Shown: piece after piece, positions 62,401 to 64,000 of the stretch | Layout of the letters: each line of letters begins with the position of its first letter | Numbering within the stretch: position 1 is the first letter of the stretch | Made by a program: the position numbers and the translations under genes | Source: Phycisphaeraceae bacterium D3-23 | GTDB taxonomy: Bacteria > Planctomycetota > Phycisphaerae > Phycisphaerales > Phycisphaeraceae | DNA length: 64,000 nt | Assembly (NCBI GenBank): GCA_039555135.1 | Contig: CP114179.1 | Location: forward strand, 3,100,001 to 3,164,000 | Reading direction: 5' to 3' | The notes under the pieces: model-generated | Told to the model about the DNA's origin: nothing | The model's input: only the letters and a program-made list of their open reading frames with translations | The model's database searches: none

Positions 62401-64000
62401 GCATCGCGGTAGCGGGCAAAGAGGCGTTTGCGTTCAGCGTCGCGCTGCTTGCCCAGCTCGATGGCTTCGTTGAGCACGGGCTTGAGCGTTGTCCAGTCCG
62501 CTGCGCGCAGCAGCGCCTCGCTCGGGCGCGGTGGCTCGGTGAGCAGCCGGCCCAGCCCGATGAGCCATTGCGACTCGTCCGCGCTCAGCGACTGCGCGTT
62601 TTGCGTATCGCTGGCTTCGAGGCCGAAGGCCTTGAGCATGTCGGTCAGCGCGATGGCGAGCGCATCGGCCGCGTCGCTCGCGGGGTCGATCAACGCGCGG
62701 AGCTGGTCGGGCAGGGCGGTGTGGTACGCGGTGACACCCGCGGCGTGGTAGGGGTGGCCGGCACCCGTCTGGTCGCGCTGGGTCGCGGTCGCGGCGGTGG
62801 CGAGCTTGTCAGCCGCGTCGCGCATGGCCTTGAGTGTCGTCGCTTCGAGCCCAGTGACATCGGCGAGGTCGAGGTCCAGGGCGGGCACGTCGCGCAGGCC
62901 GATCAGCGTCGCGGTGGCCTGGTAGTAGCTCAGCCCGATCGGGTGTGCTTCGTGCAGCGCGGCGACGAGCGCGTTGATGCCGTCGCGCGTCGTCTGCAGT
63001 TGCTCGGCCTGCTGCTCCCAGCCCTCGGGGTCCAGCGCGCCGGCGGCCTCGAGCGCTTCGTTGATCTGCTCCAGGACCTGGCGCTTGTTCGCCTTGTTGG
63101 AGTGCAGCTCGAGGCAGAACGGGCCCAGCCCGATCTGCGTCATGCGCTTATGGACGACGCTGAGCGCCGCCATTTTCTCTGAGACGAACAGGACGCGCTT
63201 GCCGTGCGCGAGCATCTGCGCCATGAGGTTGGTGATGGTCTGCGACTTGCCCGTGCCCGGCGGGCCTTCGAGGACGAAGCTTTGGCCGTCGTGCGCGGCG
63301 AACACGGCCGCGAGCTGGGACGAGTCCGCGTCTTTGGCGCAGAACGTCTCGGCGACTTTGCGCGTCGCGTCGAGCTCCTTGGGGTCGGGGAGCGGCGTGT
63401 CGCCTGCGAGGGATTCGCCGTTCTTCTCGACGAGGTGTCGGACGACCTTGCTGGTGAGCAGGGCCTGCGAGCGGTCTTCGAGGTCGCGCCACATGAGGAA
63501 CTTGGTGAAGCTGAACAGCCCGAGGTCGGCGCGATCGACGATGTCCCATCGCGGGATATCCACGACGACCTCGCGGAAGCGGCGGAGGATCTTGGGGACG
63601 TCGAGCCCGGCGTCGTCGGTGGTGAGTTCGTCGAGCCCCGCGACGTCGAGGTCGTACTCGGTGCGCAGCTTTTCGAGGAGGGTGACATTGATGCGGGGCT
63701 CATCGTCGAGGATGGACAGCCGATACCCGCGCTGGGCGGAGAGGCGTTCGAGCGCGACGGGGACGAGGAGGACGGGCGCGAGGCGTGGCTTGGTGTGGCT
63801 GGGCGATTCGTACCATTCCAGGAATCCGAGCGCGAGGTAGAGGGTGTTCGCGCCGGACTCCTCGAACATGAGGCGTGCGGCGCGGTAGATTTCGAGCAGG
63901 CGTTTGTCGAGCTCGCCGTCGGCGAGGTCGGCGTAGGTTCGGCCGTGTTTGAGTTCTGCGGTCAGGTAGGTCTGGACGCGGTCTTCGCCGGTTCGTTCGG
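59424..64000 (-). CDS. DUF4011-type superfamily 1 helicase with nuclease domain (N-terminus outside window)
   Basis: The open frame runs from the right edge to 59424, giving at least 1525 residues; the true start is outside. The order fits large DUF4011/AAA_11/AAA_12 proteins. Walker A is GPPGTGKSQT (about 63235-63265), and Walker B with the SF1 DEASQ box is in FDIVVFDEASQIPVWDAVGA (about 61280-61320). The C-terminal helicase motifs include NVQGDERAEIFFS and NREGGERRLNVAITRARRRV. An MTES_1575/Vsr-like nuclease segment follows (ESAVRELGFDVD, YLLGIECDG, WRLHRVWSADW), then a DUF3320-type C-terminus. It probably unwinds and cuts nucleic acid; such proteins are often proposed to act in defence or repair. 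Confidence 0.88.
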   Translation of the reverse strand, partial: ERTGEDRVQTYLTAELKHGRTYADLADGELDKRLLEIYRAARLMFEESGANTLYLALGFLEWYESPSHTKPRLAPVLLVPVALERLSAQRGYRLSILDDEPRINVTLLEKLRTEYDLDVAGLDELTTDDAGLDVPKILRRFREVVVDIPRWDIVDRADLGLFSFTKFLMWRDLEDRSQALLTSKVVRHLVEKNGESLAGDTPLPDPKELDATRKVAETFCAKDADSSQLAAVFAAHDGQSFVLEGPPGTGKSQTITNLMAQMLAHGKRVLFVSEKMAALSVVHKRMTQIGLGPFCLELHSNKANKRQVLEQINEALEAAGALDPEGWEQQAEQLQTTRDGINALVAALHEAHPIGLSYYQATATLIGLRDVPALDLDLADVTGLEATTLKAMRDAADKLATAATATQRDQTGAGHPYHAAGVTAYHTALPDQLRALIDPASDAADALAIALTDMLKAFGLEASDTQNAQSLSADESQWLIGLGRLLTEPPRPSEALLRAADWTTLKPVLNEAIELGKQRDAERKRLFARYRDAVLNEDLDTLRNQLAAGMTALPIISWFKCRGPRKRLKLVLIGGKLPGNTQLIEDLDALRKLKTLTAKLADPARPAATAFGPAWRDGEADWDTLTQQIDWAQRYRDHIAQPAVSAIGEPADAQRRAIDLAVNQRERFIEPQSEARRATDALDRAESKLTATLDPLNTLMHTDPDAAWGAPDDSDRLPILHATLDAWRDNTLALRDWCHYRAVREQAVAHHLGPLIQAYETRLIGPQQFDDVLTRSVLTQWHATLSDADPTLGQFASSEHERQLDLFRDLDKRHLQTAGQVVYAKLAQKVPLVISEPSANSEVGILKRQMKLKRRHMPVRKLMQAVPNLLPRLKPCLLMSPLSVAQYLDADYPPFDIVVFDEASQIPVWDAVGAIARGTTCVVVGDSKQLPPTSFFHKLESDDAVPDENDFEELESILDECSAAGLPSMRLLWHYRSRHESLITFSNYHYYNNGLFTFPSPVASSDEMGVMMRHIEDGEYDRGRTCTNPKEAQALVDELVSRLQHYDTDSYQSIGVVTFSMAQQVLIEDLLDVARRDHPEIDVFFGGTVEEPVFVKNLENVQGDERAEIFFSVCYGPDASGKVSMNFGPLNREGGERRLNVAITRARRRVVVFSSLRADQIDLSRTQQVGVKHMRSFLDYAQRGAAAIGEAVTLDRKLRAVMPFEQAIESAVRELGFDVDRHVGASGYRVVLGVRDPEDEGRYLLGIECDGPFYANAPAARDRDRTRPGVMGGLGWRLHRVWSADWWHDPAREAERLREAIEQAQRGEPDKPKAKSSGASQPTKQRHASPRTIPGLTVYKPYVASRPAGTSEDFYDDAKQSRAAKSLMKVIEREGPIHRELLSRRVTARWGIGRLTGKAQRRVDQLLMRRVMAKDAMLHGEFVWDASVPPDSFEGFRVPAEGAEPLRHIEEVAPEELGNAALAVLAQMVALPRAELDRAVADLFGFSRVTSRVQPAVDAAVQRLLDSGRCVIDENGNVALPSAT

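Overview
The window comes from a GC-rich bacterium that is most likely a planctomycete of the Phycisphaerae type. This rests on several markers seen together: PEP-CTERM-like surface proteins, a PVC-type cytochrome with a beta-propeller and a CxxCH heme site, a DUF1080 hydrolase, a Gfo/Idh/MocA oxidoreductase with a Tat signal, YfbK-like von Willebrand proteins paired with ECF sigma factors, and many short palindromic repeats. No ribosomal RNA, tRNA or CRISPR array was recognised.

Layout. 1-6.2 kb: surface and repair genes (PEP-CTERM-like protein, MGMT, thiol peroxidase lipoprotein, lipid kinase, PpiC) and a tiny membrane protein whose frame is crossed by a TGA exactly where its presumed family has a conserved cysteine. 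6.2-15.3 kb: two ECF sigma/vWA modules facing each other around a secreted PPC-like protein. 15.5-24.0 kb: rpoB and rpoC behind a good sigma70-type promoter. 24.2-25.3 kb: an insertion sequence with 33-bp perfect terminal repeats. 25.5-31.3 kb: an HTH/zinc-ribbon-like protein, the large PVC cytochrome and a DUF1080 protein. 31.3-42 kb: VOC protein, a very large FHA/acidic/vWA protein, two PEP-CTERM-like proteins, a DUF1801 protein with a histone-H1-like tail, a secreted endonuclease, an oxidoreductase and a small AT-richer island. 42.2-49.3 kb: an ATP synthase operon in the order G-Z-I-B-E-F-H-(four-helix-bundle gene)-A, with atpD and atpC absent. 49.3-64 kb: a CarboxypepD-like surface protein, a GNAT acetyltransferase, a three-domain esterase, citrate synthase, a lipoprotein, an asparaginase-like hydrolase, CutC and a truncated DUF4011-type helicase-nuclease.

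The most interesting structure is not a single gene. Short dispersed repeats have entered coding units. An 8-nt-periodic repeat (GTGGCCAA-like) forms an 81-nt, exactly codon-aligned insert in atpG. It also brackets a four-helix-bundle gene inserted between atpH and atpA, supplying that gene's GTG start context and its TAG stop, and a variant supplies the C-terminus of CutC. A second repeat type is translated inside the first vWA protein.

Two other points deserve checking: the possible selenocysteine codon at 3712, and the loss of three of the four cysteines of the second zinc site in RpoC. Several genes (near 2110, 13205, 14400 and 35440) show single-base frameshifts in GC-rich runs. These may be assembly errors or real damage. 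All family names are from reading the protein sequences; no database search was run.
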